In this document: positions 32,907 to 41,188 of the stretch, one piece after another
How the letters are laid out: each line of letters begins with the position of its first letter
Numbering within the stretch: position 1 is the stretch's first letter
NCBI GenBank assembly: GCA_022795805.1
Contig: JAAWHK010000011.1
Coordinates: forward strand, 1 to 44,761
Direction of reading: 5' to 3'
DNA length: 44,761 nucleotides
Source of the DNA: Hungatella sp.
Lineage (GTDB): Bacteria; Bacillota; Clostridia; Lachnospirales; Lachnospiraceae
Translations under genes and position numbers: made by a program
Notes under the pieces: generated by a model
Told to the model about the DNA's origin: nothing
Seen by the model: only the letters and a program-made list of their open reading frames with translations
Databases searched by the model: none

Positions 32907-34196
32907 TCATTGACCGAAGTACTGGTTAACCCCCGCCAATAGCCCGGCCGCCAGGTTGTCCAAAGTGGAATCCGAATGATCCGACGCCTTATCTCCCAGC
33001 TCAATGTCAATAGAGGGGATTGTGGAGAAAGAGGTCTGGGTCAGATCCATCTCCATGGAACCGCCGGAGAAGATCTTTACTCCAACGGACTTAAGCCCGG
33101 CGATCAGACTTTCCCCCAGGGCATTGTGTTTCTCCCACACAGACTTCACCGGCTCCATGTTCCGGTAGGACGCTGCACTGGGCACGCTCATATAAAAAGC
33201 TCCCTTGTTGCTGGTTGTGGAATCCCAGTGAAGGGCGATGTGGCAATCAGCACTGTTGTTGGCAATGACGGTGCGGGCGATATTGTCCAGCTGCACGTCG
33301 TCGCTCTCCCGGATCATCAGCACGTCATACCCTGCTGCCAGCAGCTTTTCTTTAAGCTTTTTCGCCATGGCCAGCGTAACCTTTGCCTCCGCCGTGCCGT
33401 CGGAGAATGTCATTCCCCCGGAGACCGCCACGGCCGATGTGGCCCCGGCTCCTGTGGTGCCTCCCGTAACCTTCGGCGTGCCGTCAGGGTGACAAAGGGT
33501 CTTGACGCCGGATCCGCCGCTGGTTCCGTGCCCCGCGTTGACGCAGACGGTTATCCCCTTGCGGACGCCTTCCTGCGCCTTGTACAGCTTTGCGGTTCCC
33601 GTGTTGATCTTGGAGAATTCCGCGTACTTCCAGGACGGGTTCAGGGCCACATCGCCGTCTGACAGCGCTGCCGTTCCCGTCTGGAACGCCCCTGCCCCGC
33701 TGCTGCCCTCACCGGGATTCGGTACGGCGGCAGACACGTACCTGGATGCAATATAGCAGCTCATCCCCTCATACTCCACCCGGCTCCACTCCTCACCGTA
33801 TCCGGTGCGGCGCAGCTTGTCCCCTTTCTTAAACACCGCCACCACCTGTGAGCCGGTGCCGGCTCCTGCCCGCAGGTTGACGGAGTCCCCGCAGACATAC
33901 ACGGTCTCGTCCACATCCTTCAAAACCGGCGCCGGGTCTCCCACTATGGCCTGCTCCTTGGGGCTCGTCTCCGCAAGAAGCTCATCGTCCTGCCCCGTTC
34001 CTTCCTCACCGCCCGAAACAGACAGAGCCGGTTCCCCGCCATCCTCCATGTCCGTATCCTCCTGCAAATCTCCCTGCACGCTTTCCTGAAGGCTCTCCCC
34101 GTTTAAATCAATCTGCTCATATTTCTTCTGGCAGCCTCCTGTCAGAAGCAGTACCAGTACCGCCGCTGCCGCTGCCGCCCTGCGCTTTTTTCTCAT
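32907..34196 (-). CDS. N-acetylmuramoyl-L-alanine amidase lipoprotein with SH3 domain
   Basis: 429 residues. Lipoprotein signal with Cys22 (LLLTGGC), an acidic linker, a bacterial SH3 domain (about 95-155: VYVCGDSVNLRAGAGTGSQV, later YIASRYVSA) and an Amidase_3 domain (about 215-429). Zinc and catalytic residues are visible: His in VNAGHGTSGG, Glu in GTAEAKVTLAMAKKL, His in CHIALHWDST and Glu in IDIELGDKASD. It cuts the amide bond between muramic acid and the stem peptide in the cell wall. Compared with plain Amidase_3 domains it has an insertion after GHG (VKTLCHPDGTPKVTGGTTGA). Its ATG overlaps the mnmA stop by 4 bases (ATGA), so a wall hydrolase is translationally tied to a tRNA-thiolation gene. 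Confidence 0.92.
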   Translation of the reverse strand: MRKKRRAAAAAAVLVLLLTGGCQKKYEQIDLNGESLQESVQGDLQEDTDMEDGGEPALSVSGGEEGTGQDDELLAETSPKEQAIVGDPAPVLKDVDETVYVCGDSVNLRAGAGTGSQVVAVFKKGDKLRRTGYGEEWSRVEYEGMSCYIASRYVSAAVPNPGEGSSGAGAFQTGTAALSDGDVALNPSWKYAEFSKINTGTAKLYKAQEGVRKGITVCVNAGHGTSGGSGVKTLCHPDGTPKVTGGTTGAGATSAVAVSGGMTFSDGTAEAKVTLAMAKKLKEKLLAAGYDVLMIRESDDVQLDNIARTVIANNSADCHIALHWDSTTSNKGAFYMSVPSAASYRNMEPVKSVWEKHNALGESLIAGLKSVGVKIFSGGSMEMDLTQTSFSTIPSIDIELGDKASDHSDSTLDNLAAGLLAGVNQYFGQ

Positions 34197-35281
34197 TGAA
34201 TCACTCCTCCTCCCACAACGTAATCCCCATCGTAAAACACCACCGCCTGTCCCGGTGTGACAGCCCTCTGTGGCTCCTCAAAACGGCATTCCACCTGGTC
34301 GCTGCCCGTCTGCCTGATCCTGCAGGCAGCACCCTTGTGGCTGTATCGTATCTTGGCCGTCACCTCCATGGCGCCGCCCTCCAACCCTTCCACTGCCATC
34401 CAGTTGAGGTTCCGACATGTAAGCACATCGGACCATACATCCTTTGCGTCTCCGATTACAACCTCATTTCGCTCCGGCCGGATCTCCACCACAAAAACCG
34501 GCCTCCCCATGGAAAGGTTCAGCCCCTTTCTCTGTCCCACCGTGTAGTGGATGATCCCCTTATGCCTGCCGAGAATCGTTCCGTCCAGGTCCACGAAGTT
34601 GCCCGGAGGCACCGGACTTTTCCAGTTCTCACTTATAAAGCCTGCGTAGTCGTGATCCGGAATAAAACAGATCTCCTGGCTGTCCGGTTTAGATGCCACT
34701 TTCAGTCCGGCAAGCTCCGCGATCTGTCGGATCTCGTCCTTGCCATACTGACCTACCGGCATCAGAGTGTGGCTTAGCTGCTCCTGAGTCAAACTGTACA
34801 GCGCGTATGTCTGGTCCTTCTGGGCGACCGCTGACTTTCTCAGAGCATAGCGCCCGCTGGCCAGCCGTTCGATCCTGGCGTAATGCCCCGTGGCAATGTA
34901 CCGGGCCCCCATATCCAGGCAGCGTCTGAGCAGGGACTCCCATTTCACATACCGGTTGCAGGCAATGCAGGGGTTGGGCGTCCGCCCTCTCACATACTCA
35001 TCCATAAAATAGTTGATCACATGGTCCCGGAACTCGGTCTTAAAATTCATCACATAGTAAGGTATCCCCAGCTGCCAGGCCACTCTTCTGGCGTCATCCA
35101 CGGCGCTTAAGCCGCAGCAGCCCCCGTTCTCCTCCTGGATATCCGGGTCCTCATCCTGCCATATCTGCATGGTGACCCCTATGACGTCATATCCCTGCTG
35201 TTTCAGAAGATACGCAGCCACGGAGGAATCCACCCCTCCCGACATGCCCACCACTACCTTTTCTTTCCTGCCGTTATCCAT
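34193..35281 (-). CDS. mnmA: tRNA-specific 2-thiouridylase MnmA
   Basis: 362 residues from MDNGRKEKVVVG, 7 bases after the nifU stop; a start 21 bases upstream overlaps nifU. PP-loop VGMSGGVDSSVAAYLL, the catalytic cysteine region TPNPCIACNRYVKWESLL and second cysteine SQEICFIPDHDYAGF are present, followed by the C-terminal beta domains. It adds sulfur to U34 of tRNA Lys, Glu and Gln using ATP and persulfide from a cysteine desulfurase. The neighbouring nifS and nifU fit this: nifS can supply the sulfur. Confidence 0.95.
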   Translation of the reverse strand: MDNGRKEKVVVGMSGGVDSSVAAYLLKQQGYDVIGVTMQIWQDEDPDIQEENGGCCGLSAVDDARRVAWQLGIPYYVMNFKTEFRDHVINYFMDEYVRGRTPNPCIACNRYVKWESLLRRCLDMGARYIATGHYARIERLASGRYALRKSAVAQKDQTYALYSLTQEQLSHTLMPVGQYGKDEIRQIAELAGLKVASKPDSQEICFIPDHDYAGFISENWKSPVPPGNFVDLDGTILGRHKGIIHYTVGQRKGLNLSMGRPVFVVEIRPERNEVVIGDAKDVWSDVLTCRNLNWMAVEGLEGGAMEVTAKIRYSHKGAACRIRQTGSDQVECRFEEPQRAVTPGQAVVFYDGDYVVGGGVIQ

Positions 35282-35288
35282 ATTTTTT

Positions 35289-35726
35289 TCAGTATTCCTC
35301 ATCCTCGTCGTGTTCGCTGATATCCGACTTGGGCTTCTCAAGCCCCTCTATGGTGATCCCGTTTTTCTCGGCGTAATCCCACAAAGCCGCATGAATCGCC
35401 TCCTCGGCCAGCAGGGAACAGTGCACTTTCACCGGCGGCAGGCCGTCCAGGGCCTCCATCACCGCCTTGTTGGTGACCTCCATGGCCTCCTGCACGGTCT
35501 TTCCCTTCACCATCTCCGTGGCCATGCTGCTGGTAGCCACGGCGGCTCCGCATCCAAAGGTCTTGAATTTCACATCCCGGATCACCTGGTTATCGTCTAT
35601 ATCCAGGTAAATCCGCATAATGTCGCCGCATTTGGCGTTTCCCACAGTTCCTGTGCCGCTGGCATTTTCGATCTCCCCCACATTTCTGGGGTTCTGAAAA
35701 TGATCCATTACTTTTTCTGTATACAT
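35289..35726 (-). CDS. nifU: Iron-sulfur cluster scaffold NifU-like (IscU type)
   Basis: 145 residues. The three scaffold cysteines are in GNAKCGDIM, KTFGCGAAVATSS and KVHCSLLAEEAI, with the Asp two residues after the first Cys that destabilises the cluster for transfer. The protein corresponds to the N-terminal NifU/IscU domain, as in Clostridia, with an acidic tail (ISEHDEDEEY). It receives sulfur from the NifS partner and assembles clusters. It lies 99 bases after nifS; that gap contains a short direct repeat (GGCAGTTGA at 35761 and 35771). Confidence 0.95.
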   Translation of the reverse strand: MYTEKVMDHFQNPRNVGEIENASGTGTVGNAKCGDIMRIYLDIDDNQVIRDVKFKTFGCGAAVATSSMATEMVKGKTVQEAMEVTNKAVMEALDGLPPVKVHCSLLAEEAIHAALWDYAEKNGITIEGLEKPKSDISEHDEDEEY

Positions 35727-35825
35727 AGAATCTAATCTCCTCTTCTTTTGATAGTTTCGGGGCAGTTGAGGGCAGTTGACAGTTTTGGACTTCTGCCGGC
35801 CGCCGCTGCCCCTGCCAGATATTGA

Positions 35826-37010
35826 TTACCTTTTTGCGCTCTTCACAAAGTCCTCATAGAGAGGCGACATATCCCGCAGCCTCTTCACAATCTCCTTAAT
35901 ACGCTCCACCACAAAGTCAATCTCCTCCATGGTGTTCTCGGAACTGACCGTAAGCCGCAGGGAGCCGTGGGCAATCTCGTGGGGAAGGCCGATGGCCAGC
36001 AGCACATGGGACGGATCCAGGGAACCCGAAGTGCAGGCAGACCCGCTGGATCCGCAGATTCCGCTGCTGTCCAGCATAATCAGCAGGGACTCGCCTTCTA
36101 TAAACTGGAACGCAAAATTGGCGTTGTTGGCCAGACGCGTAGTCCTGTGGCCGTTAAGGCGCACGTAAGGCACCTCCGCCATGACCCTGTCTATGAGGTA
36201 ATCCCGAAGCTCCCGCTCTTTCTTCTCCCGCTCCTCCATGGAAGCCATGGCCATCTCCACGGCCTTTTTATATCCCGCGATCCCCGGCACATTCTCCGTA
36301 CCGCCCCGCCGCTTCCGCTCCTGGGCGCCTCCGTGGACAAAGGACCGCATCTTGATCCCTGTCCGGATGTACAGAAAGCCAATGCCCTTGGGCCCGTTTA
36401 ACTTGTGAGCGCTGGAGCTTAACATATCTATATTGTACTCGTCTACATGGATCGGTATATGGCCGTATGCCTGCACCGCGTCGGTATGGAACAGGATGCC
36501 GTGCTCCCTGGCTATCCGCCCGATCTCCTTCACAGGCTCTATGGTCCCGATCTCATTGTTGGCAAACATAACGGAAATCAAAATCGTGTCCGGCCGGACG
36601 GCCTTTCTCAGCTCATCCAGCTTAATGATCCCGTTTTCGTCCACATCCACATAGGTTATCTCAAATCCCCTTTTCTCCAGGTACTCACAGGTGTGAAGCA
36701 CCGCGTGATGCTCAATCTTACTGGTAATAATGTGTTTTCCCTTATCCCCATAAGCCTCAGCCACAGCCTTGATGGCCCAGTTGTCCGACTCAGTCCCTCC
36801 GGCCGTAAAATAGATCTCTGCCGGCCTGGCTCCCAGACTTTCCGCTATGGTCTCCCTTGCAGACGCTATAATCTCCTTGCTGGGAGCCGAAAATTCATAT
36901 ACCGAGGACGGGTTGCCGTAATTCTCGGTAAAATAGGGCAGCATGGCCTCCACAACCTGAGGATTCGTCCTGGTGGTGGCCGCATTGTCCAGATAAATCG
37001 TTTGATTCAT
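35826..37010 (-). CDS. nifS: Cysteine desulfurase (NifS/IscS family)
   Basis: 394 residues from MNQTIYLDNAATTRTNP; GGCGG lies about 7 bases upstream and an ATG 14 codons earlier lacks a ribosome site. PLP-binding lysine is in SSSAHKLNGPKGIGF, and the active-site cysteine in SSGSACTSGSLDPSHVL, a class I desulfurase loop. It takes sulfur from cysteine as persulfide for NifU and MnmA. A near-consensus promoter lies at 37065-37092. No iscR regulator is adjacent, unlike many Clostridia. Confidence 0.95.
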   Translation of the reverse strand: MNQTIYLDNAATTRTNPQVVEAMLPYFTENYGNPSSVYEFSAPSKEIIASARETIAESLGARPAEIYFTAGGTESDNWAIKAVAEAYGDKGKHIITSKIEHHAVLHTCEYLEKRGFEITYVDVDENGIIKLDELRKAVRPDTILISVMFANNEIGTIEPVKEIGRIAREHGILFHTDAVQAYGHIPIHVDEYNIDMLSSSAHKLNGPKGIGFLYIRTGIKMRSFVHGGAQERKRRGGTENVPGIAGYKKAVEMAMASMEEREKKERELRDYLIDRVMAEVPYVRLNGHRTTRLANNANFAFQFIEGESLLIMLDSSGICGSSGSACTSGSLDPSHVLLAIGLPHEIAHGSLRLTVSSENTMEEIDFVVERIKEIVKRLRDMSPLYEDFVKSAKR

Positions 37011-37064
37011 GTGTGATCCGCCTTTCCGTAGTATTAAAGTTAAAAGCTTCATCTACATCTTTAT

Positions 37065-37092
37065 ATTATATACTATATTCCCTGTGTTGCAA
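37065..37092 (-). promoter_or_regulatory. Promoter of the nifS-nifU-mnmA-amidase operon
   Basis: On the minus strand TTGCAA (37087-37092) and TATAAT (37065-37070) are separated by 16 bases, about 55 bases before the nifS ATG. Confidence 0.7.
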
Positions 37093-37121
37093 GAAAAATT
37101 ATGTCCCCAAATCCGATTGGC

Positions 37122-37150
37122 TTGAAATCCCATTCTGCTTATGGTAACAT
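37122..37150 (+). promoter_or_regulatory. Promoter of the ThyX-like/PRTase/HIT genes
   Basis: TTGAAA (37122-37127) and TAACAT (37145-37150) have a 17-base spacer, 74 bases before the ThyX-like ATG. It is a moderate match. No other promoter of comparable quality was noticed before the low-GC pair. Confidence 0.55.
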
Positions 37151-37224
37151 AAAACCACTGCCGGCCAACGGTCAGCAGCGCAACTGTCAACAAACCACAT
37201 ACTATAACATATGGGAAACGAAAA

Positions 37225-38613
37225 ATGAACGGAACAGCAACCATCATAAATTACACCGCAAATGCACACGCCATCGTCTCCGCAGCGGGAAGAATCTCCA
37301 CAACCCCAGGAAGCGCCGACGAAATCTACCGAAATTCCTCCGAAAACGCCCCGTCAGCCAACCTTAAACTGATCGGCAAAATACTGTCCTCAGGCCACGA
37401 GTCAGTCCTGGAACACGTCTCTGTCAATCTGTCCTTTGACAATGTCTCCGTCTATGTGGAGCAGTTCATGATCGAATTCAGGCTGGCCTCCTTCACGGTC
37501 AAATCCCGCCGCTATGTGGATTTTGGCCAAATGGGCTATGTCACCCCCGATTTTTCCTCCTTCCCTGCTCTTCAGGAGAAAGATTTAAGGACCACGTACC
37601 AAAACCACATGGAATACCTTTTCGGCCGGTACAGCTATTTGATTGAGAAGGGGGTTCCGAAAGAAGACGCCCGCTTTGTCCTTCCCTACTCCTTTCAAAG
37701 CAATTTCTACTGCACGGTCAACGGGCGGGAACTGATAAAGATCATGAACGAGATGGCCTGGGGACGGGGAAAAGATTTTCCCGAACTGGTCAGACTGGGC
37801 CGGTCCCTGTTCGACCAGTGCCGTCAGTGCCTCCCGTTCCTGGCAGTCCAAAAAACGGCCTTTGACCTCCGCCAATCCCTGGACAGGCACCTGGCGGATG
37901 ATTTAAAAAACAGTTCCGTGGACATAAAAGAAGGAAACACGGTCACCCTCCTCAGGGGGACCAGACACCCGGAGCAGCTTATCTGCCAGGCCGCGCTGCT
38001 AGGCTGTGGCATATGCCGCCTGGATGAAGCGGAACCTGTTCATACAGAGATGCAGAAAACCATCATCGCCCAGATCCTGAAGAGTTCCAGAAAGAGGGAA
38101 CTGGAGCAGGCCTGCTTCACCCTGCGCTTCAACCGCATCTCCCTGGCCGGAATCACCCACCTGGTGCGTCACAGAATGCAGTCCGCAGTGATTCCTGATT
38201 ATATCCGGACATGCAGCTTCGGCAGATATGTGGTGCCCGAAAGCATTGTCCATCTGGGACTGGAGGAGGAATACCGGGAGGTGTTCAGAAAGGCCGGAAA
38301 AGCGGCTGACCGCCTTGGCAAAATGGGGATTCCGTTCCATGACCGGATCTACCTGCTGCTCAGCGGCATGACCCTTCCCGTCATGACCACAATGAATGCC
38401 AATGAGCTGAATACATTTATAAGGCTGAGGACCTGTAACCGGGCTCAGTGGGAGATCAAGGAGTGCGCGGATGCCCTCCTGAAAATACTGAGAGAAACAT
38501 ACCCGGTTCTGTTCTCCTTCTACGGCCCGTCCTGCTTTGTAAGCGGCACGTGCCCGGAGGGACGAATGTCCTGCGGGAAGATGCGTGAGGTGAGGGAGTT
38601 CTATGGGATGTAG
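37225..38613 (+). CDS. Tandem two-domain ThyX-like (FAD-dependent thymidylate synthase family) protein
   Basis: 462 residues, about twice the length of ThyX (about 220-260). The N half (about 1-215) contains SGHESVLEH (56-64) and EFRLASFTVKSRRY (84-97), which aligns with the ThyX motif RHRxxSxxxxSxRY but has lost R and H at its first two positions. The C half (about 275-462) has RHRMQS (315-320), keeping RHR, but the following SxRY part is gone (AVIPDYIR); it also has RLRTCNRAQWEI (400-411), matching the ThyX dUMP/FAD region, and a Cys tail (CPEGRMSCGK). So each half keeps what the other lost. ThyX uses FAD, NADPH and methylene-THF to make dTMP at subunit interfaces; this protein may be a fused pseudo-heterodimer, with an altered substrate possible. 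GC is like that of the surrounding genes. The ribosome site is weak. Confidence 0.78.
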   Translation: MNGTATIINYTANAHAIVSAAGRISTTPGSADEIYRNSSENAPSANLKLIGKILSSGHESVLEHVSVNLSFDNVSVYVEQFMIEFRLASFTVKSRRYVDFGQMGYVTPDFSSFPALQEKDLRTTYQNHMEYLFGRYSYLIEKGVPKEDARFVLPYSFQSNFYCTVNGRELIKIMNEMAWGRGKDFPELVRLGRSLFDQCRQCLPFLAVQKTAFDLRQSLDRHLADDLKNSSVDIKEGNTVTLLRGTRHPEQLICQAALLGCGICRLDEAEPVHTEMQKTIIAQILKSSRKRELEQACFTLRFNRISLAGITHLVRHRMQSAVIPDYIRTCSFGRYVVPESIVHLGLEEEYREVFRKAGKAADRLGKMGIPFHDRIYLLLSGMTLPVMTTMNANELNTFIRLRTCNRAQWEIKECADALLKILRETYPVLFSFYGPSCFVSGTCPEGRMSCGKMREVREFYGM

Positions 38614-39706
38614 GAAGCATATTGATATAAAAAGAATTTTGGATTTTTCTGCAAATACTATACATGCGATATTTTTATGCTTTTTATGCTACTGTATTAT
38701 TAGAGCCATTACGGATATAGATGCCCTGCCAACTTCACAAAACTTTTGGGGCAATGTTAAATCCATTTTGCTGCAAATGGATATTAATGAGATATATACA
38801 TTTATAGGATCACTGGGATTTATCTTATTTGGAATTACAGGAATCTATGACTTTGCCTATTTGAATGGTCTATATATTTTGGTCCCACCTGCTTTTGTAC
38901 AGGCGAAAGAAAAAACTTATATTAAACAGGCAGAAAAGATGATGGAGCTCTATTACAAAAAGGATATTGAATTCATACTAGAGTATGAAAAAGAGAGAAC
39001 CAATGTGTTACTTCAGGCTATGGGGATAGAGGAGAAACAGTTTCATCTTATTAATTACGAGATAATAAAAGCACGTACGGAATCAGAAAAGAGCATTCAT
39101 GCACTAAAACGCAAAGCCAAAAAATTGCTTCTGCACAAAGAATATATTATTAACCAATCCGCATTAAGTATATCAAAAAAAGTATATGATAAAGTAGATT
39201 ATTTTTTTAACTTATATACTGCCCTTTATGACAACCAAACGTGCGAAAGTATTGGAAAAATCATGCTTTCCTTTCTATGCCTGTCCTTGAAGGAAAAAGT
39301 TGAAACTATCGATTACATAGTTATCCCGAAAGGCAGCAATTTTCTTCTTGGCCTAGAAACAGCAAAACTTCTGCATAAACCGGTTATATCCGTTCTGAGT
39401 GAAGAGCGCATTTTCAAAAATGCGTTTTGGGACGGTAACTATACCACTGATAAAGTCAATAATATTGTAGTTATCCACGATGTACTGGTTTCAGGAAAAC
39501 GTATCTATGAAAGCATCGAGAAATTGCCAGATCACTCATACAATTTGTATGGTATCTTCTGTCTTATGAAATATAACAGTGAATCATTTACCGCTATAGA
39601 TGATTTTTTAAAGCATAATATCTCAGAAGATAAAATTAATTGTTTATTGGACATTGATGAAAATCTTTTGAAACAGATTTATGAGGATAGATATGAATAC
39701 GATTAA
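38603..39706 (+). CDS. Two-helix membrane protein with a phosphoribosyltransferase-like domain
   Basis: 367 residues. Two hydrophobic segments at about 18-38 and 64-98 are followed by a helical, Lys/Glu-rich region (100-200) and a C-terminal PRTase-type domain (about 235-320). The domain has a pyrophosphate-loop-like IVIPKGSNFLLG and a PRPP-loop-like NIVVIHDVLVSGKRI (288-301). The PRPP loop differs from the canonical acidic pair plus TG: the first acid is His292, Asp293 is kept, and T becomes Ser297 before Gly298. Catalysis is therefore uncertain, and it may only bind a nucleotide or PRPP. The start overlaps the ThyX-like stop by 11 bases. It is strongly AT-rich (sampled lines 25-38% GC) against neighbours above 50%, indicating transfer. 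GAGGGAG precedes the ATG. Confidence 0.72.
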   Translation: MGCRKHIDIKRILDFSANTIHAIFLCFLCYCIIRAITDIDALPTSQNFWGNVKSILLQMDINEIYTFIGSLGFILFGITGIYDFAYLNGLYILVPPAFVQAKEKTYIKQAEKMMELYYKKDIEFILEYEKERTNVLLQAMGIEEKQFHLINYEIIKARTESEKSIHALKRKAKKLLLHKEYIINQSALSISKKVYDKVDYFFNLYTALYDNQTCESIGKIMLSFLCLSLKEKVETIDYIVIPKGSNFLLGLETAKLLHKPVISVLSEERIFKNAFWDGNYTTDKVNNIVVIHDVLVSGKRIYESIEKLPDHSYNLYGIFCLMKYNSESFTAIDDFLKHNISEDKINCLLDIDENLLKQIYEDRYEYD

Positions 39707-40373
39707 AACGTCAGAATGTTGTATATGCAGCGAATTTTTCAGTGAGAATAATTCCGCCTTATCCTATCTGTATAAATTAGGATTAAACCGTGAGATTAAG
39801 TCCCGAGTATTATATGAAAACCAGCGTTTTATAATTATTCCCTCACTGGGACCAGTTGCAGAATGCCACCTATTGGTTCTGCCTAAAAAACATGTATCTT
39901 CATATGCAGCCCTGGATACTGAGTCTTTATATTATGCAGAAAAACTAATCCGCCAAACTTCTTGCCTTGTCAAAAGAAAATTTGGCAGCAGCATGGTTTT
40001 TGAACACGGCACCTTGGACAGTGAAATACACAACAGCGCTTCCTGTTTTCATGCACATATGCACATTGTATCTTGCCCTTACTCAATCGTCCCATTATTA
40101 AGAAATGACGAATTAAAGCTTCGAAAAATAAATTCCTTGTGCAGCTTAAAAGATCAATATGTGAGAAACAGGCCATATTTCTTTTATCAAGAATATCCGA
40201 ATTATGCTTTTGTAATGGATGATACCATACAAAGGTCTCAATACTTACGCATATTAGTCGCGACAGTTCTCAAAAGGGCTGAAACCGGTGATTGGAAAAA
40301 AAATCCTGGTATAGCAAACGTTAACAAACTATACATGGAAATGAAAAATGAATTTCGAGATCAGATATCGTAA
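39693..40373 (+). CDS. HIT-family protein (histidine triad hydrolase/transferase)
   Basis: 226 residues from MNTIKTSECCICSE; GAGG lies 6 bases upstream and inside the end of the PRTase-like gene, which it overlaps by 14 bases (an ATG 12 bases earlier is possible). The histidine triad is H120-A-H122-M-H124-I-V. ECHLLVLPKKHV (57-68) and MVFEHGTLD (about 101-109) are classic HIT segments, and a CCxC cluster near the start may bind zinc. HIT proteins hydrolyse or transfer nucleoside monophosphates (for example Ap4A, AMP-lysine, GalT-type). The C-terminal 90 residues extend past the usual HIT fold and are unassigned. AT-rich like the previous gene, so the two arrived together. It converges on the VanZ-like gene with 17 bases between. 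Confidence 0.85.
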   Translation: MNTIKTSECCICSEFFSENNSALSYLYKLGLNREIKSRVLYENQRFIIIPSLGPVAECHLLVLPKKHVSSYAALDTESLYYAEKLIRQTSCLVKRKFGSSMVFEHGTLDSEIHNSASCFHAHMHIVSCPYSIVPLLRNDELKLRKINSLCSLKDQYVRNRPYFFYQEYPNYAFVMDDTIQRSQYLRILVATVLKRAETGDWKKNPGIANVNKLYMEMKNEFRDQIS

Positions 40374-40390
40374 TATCCGTCTATTCCGGT

Positions 40391-40924
40391 TCATGATCCT
40401 GCCGCCGTATTCACAATCCAAAAAACGCACCACCCCAAGGCGGTTCCCACCGTATTCATCACTACATCATCCAGCTGGCAATACCCTCTCAGGGTTGCCA
40501 GCTGAATCAGCTCTATGCTAACACTGCATATAAGCCCTGCCAGAATACATCCCAGCACATTCCTCATCGGTTTTATACAACAGGGCAGCAAGCCCCCCAT
40601 GGGAATAAACAAAAGCACATTTTCTACCACATATCCATGGGACTGCACCGTTGTCCCCCATGTACCCATCAGCTGCAGATTTACTCCCGTTCTGGACCCT
40701 GGTTCTCTGGAAAAAAATACGATGATAGCCAGAATGGTCACGTAAAATGCCATAAGAAACCAGAATATAAGTTTTCTGCAGCTAATCCTGTCTCGGATCA
40801 ATTTCGTATATATCCCAATAAATATTACAGACAGAACACCTGCCGCTATCCCCCATGGGGCATAACTTATAGGTTCCCCCATGTCCTTGCATATGATCAA
40901 AAAAAGCTCATTCCACCAATCCAT
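40391..40924 (-). CDS. VanZ-like membrane protein
   Basis: 177 residues with about five hydrophobic segments. The VanZ signature is clear: VVENVLLFIPMGGLLPCCI followed by SIELIQLATLRGYCQLDDVV and MNTVGTALGWCVFW. Most VanZ-family proteins are of unknown function; a role in glycopeptide tolerance cannot be assumed. AGGGA lies 5 bases before the ATG. The 264 bases upstream are AT-rich and hold no gene. Its composition is between the low-GC pair and the rest of the window. Confidence 0.88.
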   Translation of the reverse strand: MDWWNELFLIICKDMGEPISYAPWGIAAGVLSVIFIGIYTKLIRDRISCRKLIFWFLMAFYVTILAIIVFFSREPGSRTGVNLQLMGTWGTTVQSHGYVVENVLLFIPMGGLLPCCIKPMRNVLGCILAGLICSVSIELIQLATLRGYCQLDDVVMNTVGTALGWCVFWIVNTAAGS

Positions 40925-41188
40925 TATTATCCCTTACATTCTTTCACATAATTTGTAGCGGGGAGCATCATTTTCCTTCCTGCTCCTCCCCTCCAAAATT
41001 GTCGAATCATACAATTACCAGATATCAAATCTCAGCCTTCATTCTAATGCAAAATTTATAAACAAGTGCACTGAATCTGTATATTTTGAATCTTTATCCT
41101 AATTGCTCGGCATTTGTTAAGTATAGCATATCATATAGGGATCTTCCATAAATAAATTCGATTTACACATCTGCTGTTTCTGCCTCCT

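Noticed and set aside
40391-40924. VanZ-like gene as part of a glycopeptide resistance cluster
   Set aside because: No vanH, vanA, vanX or two-component regulator nearby; most VanZ-family proteins are not resistance genes.
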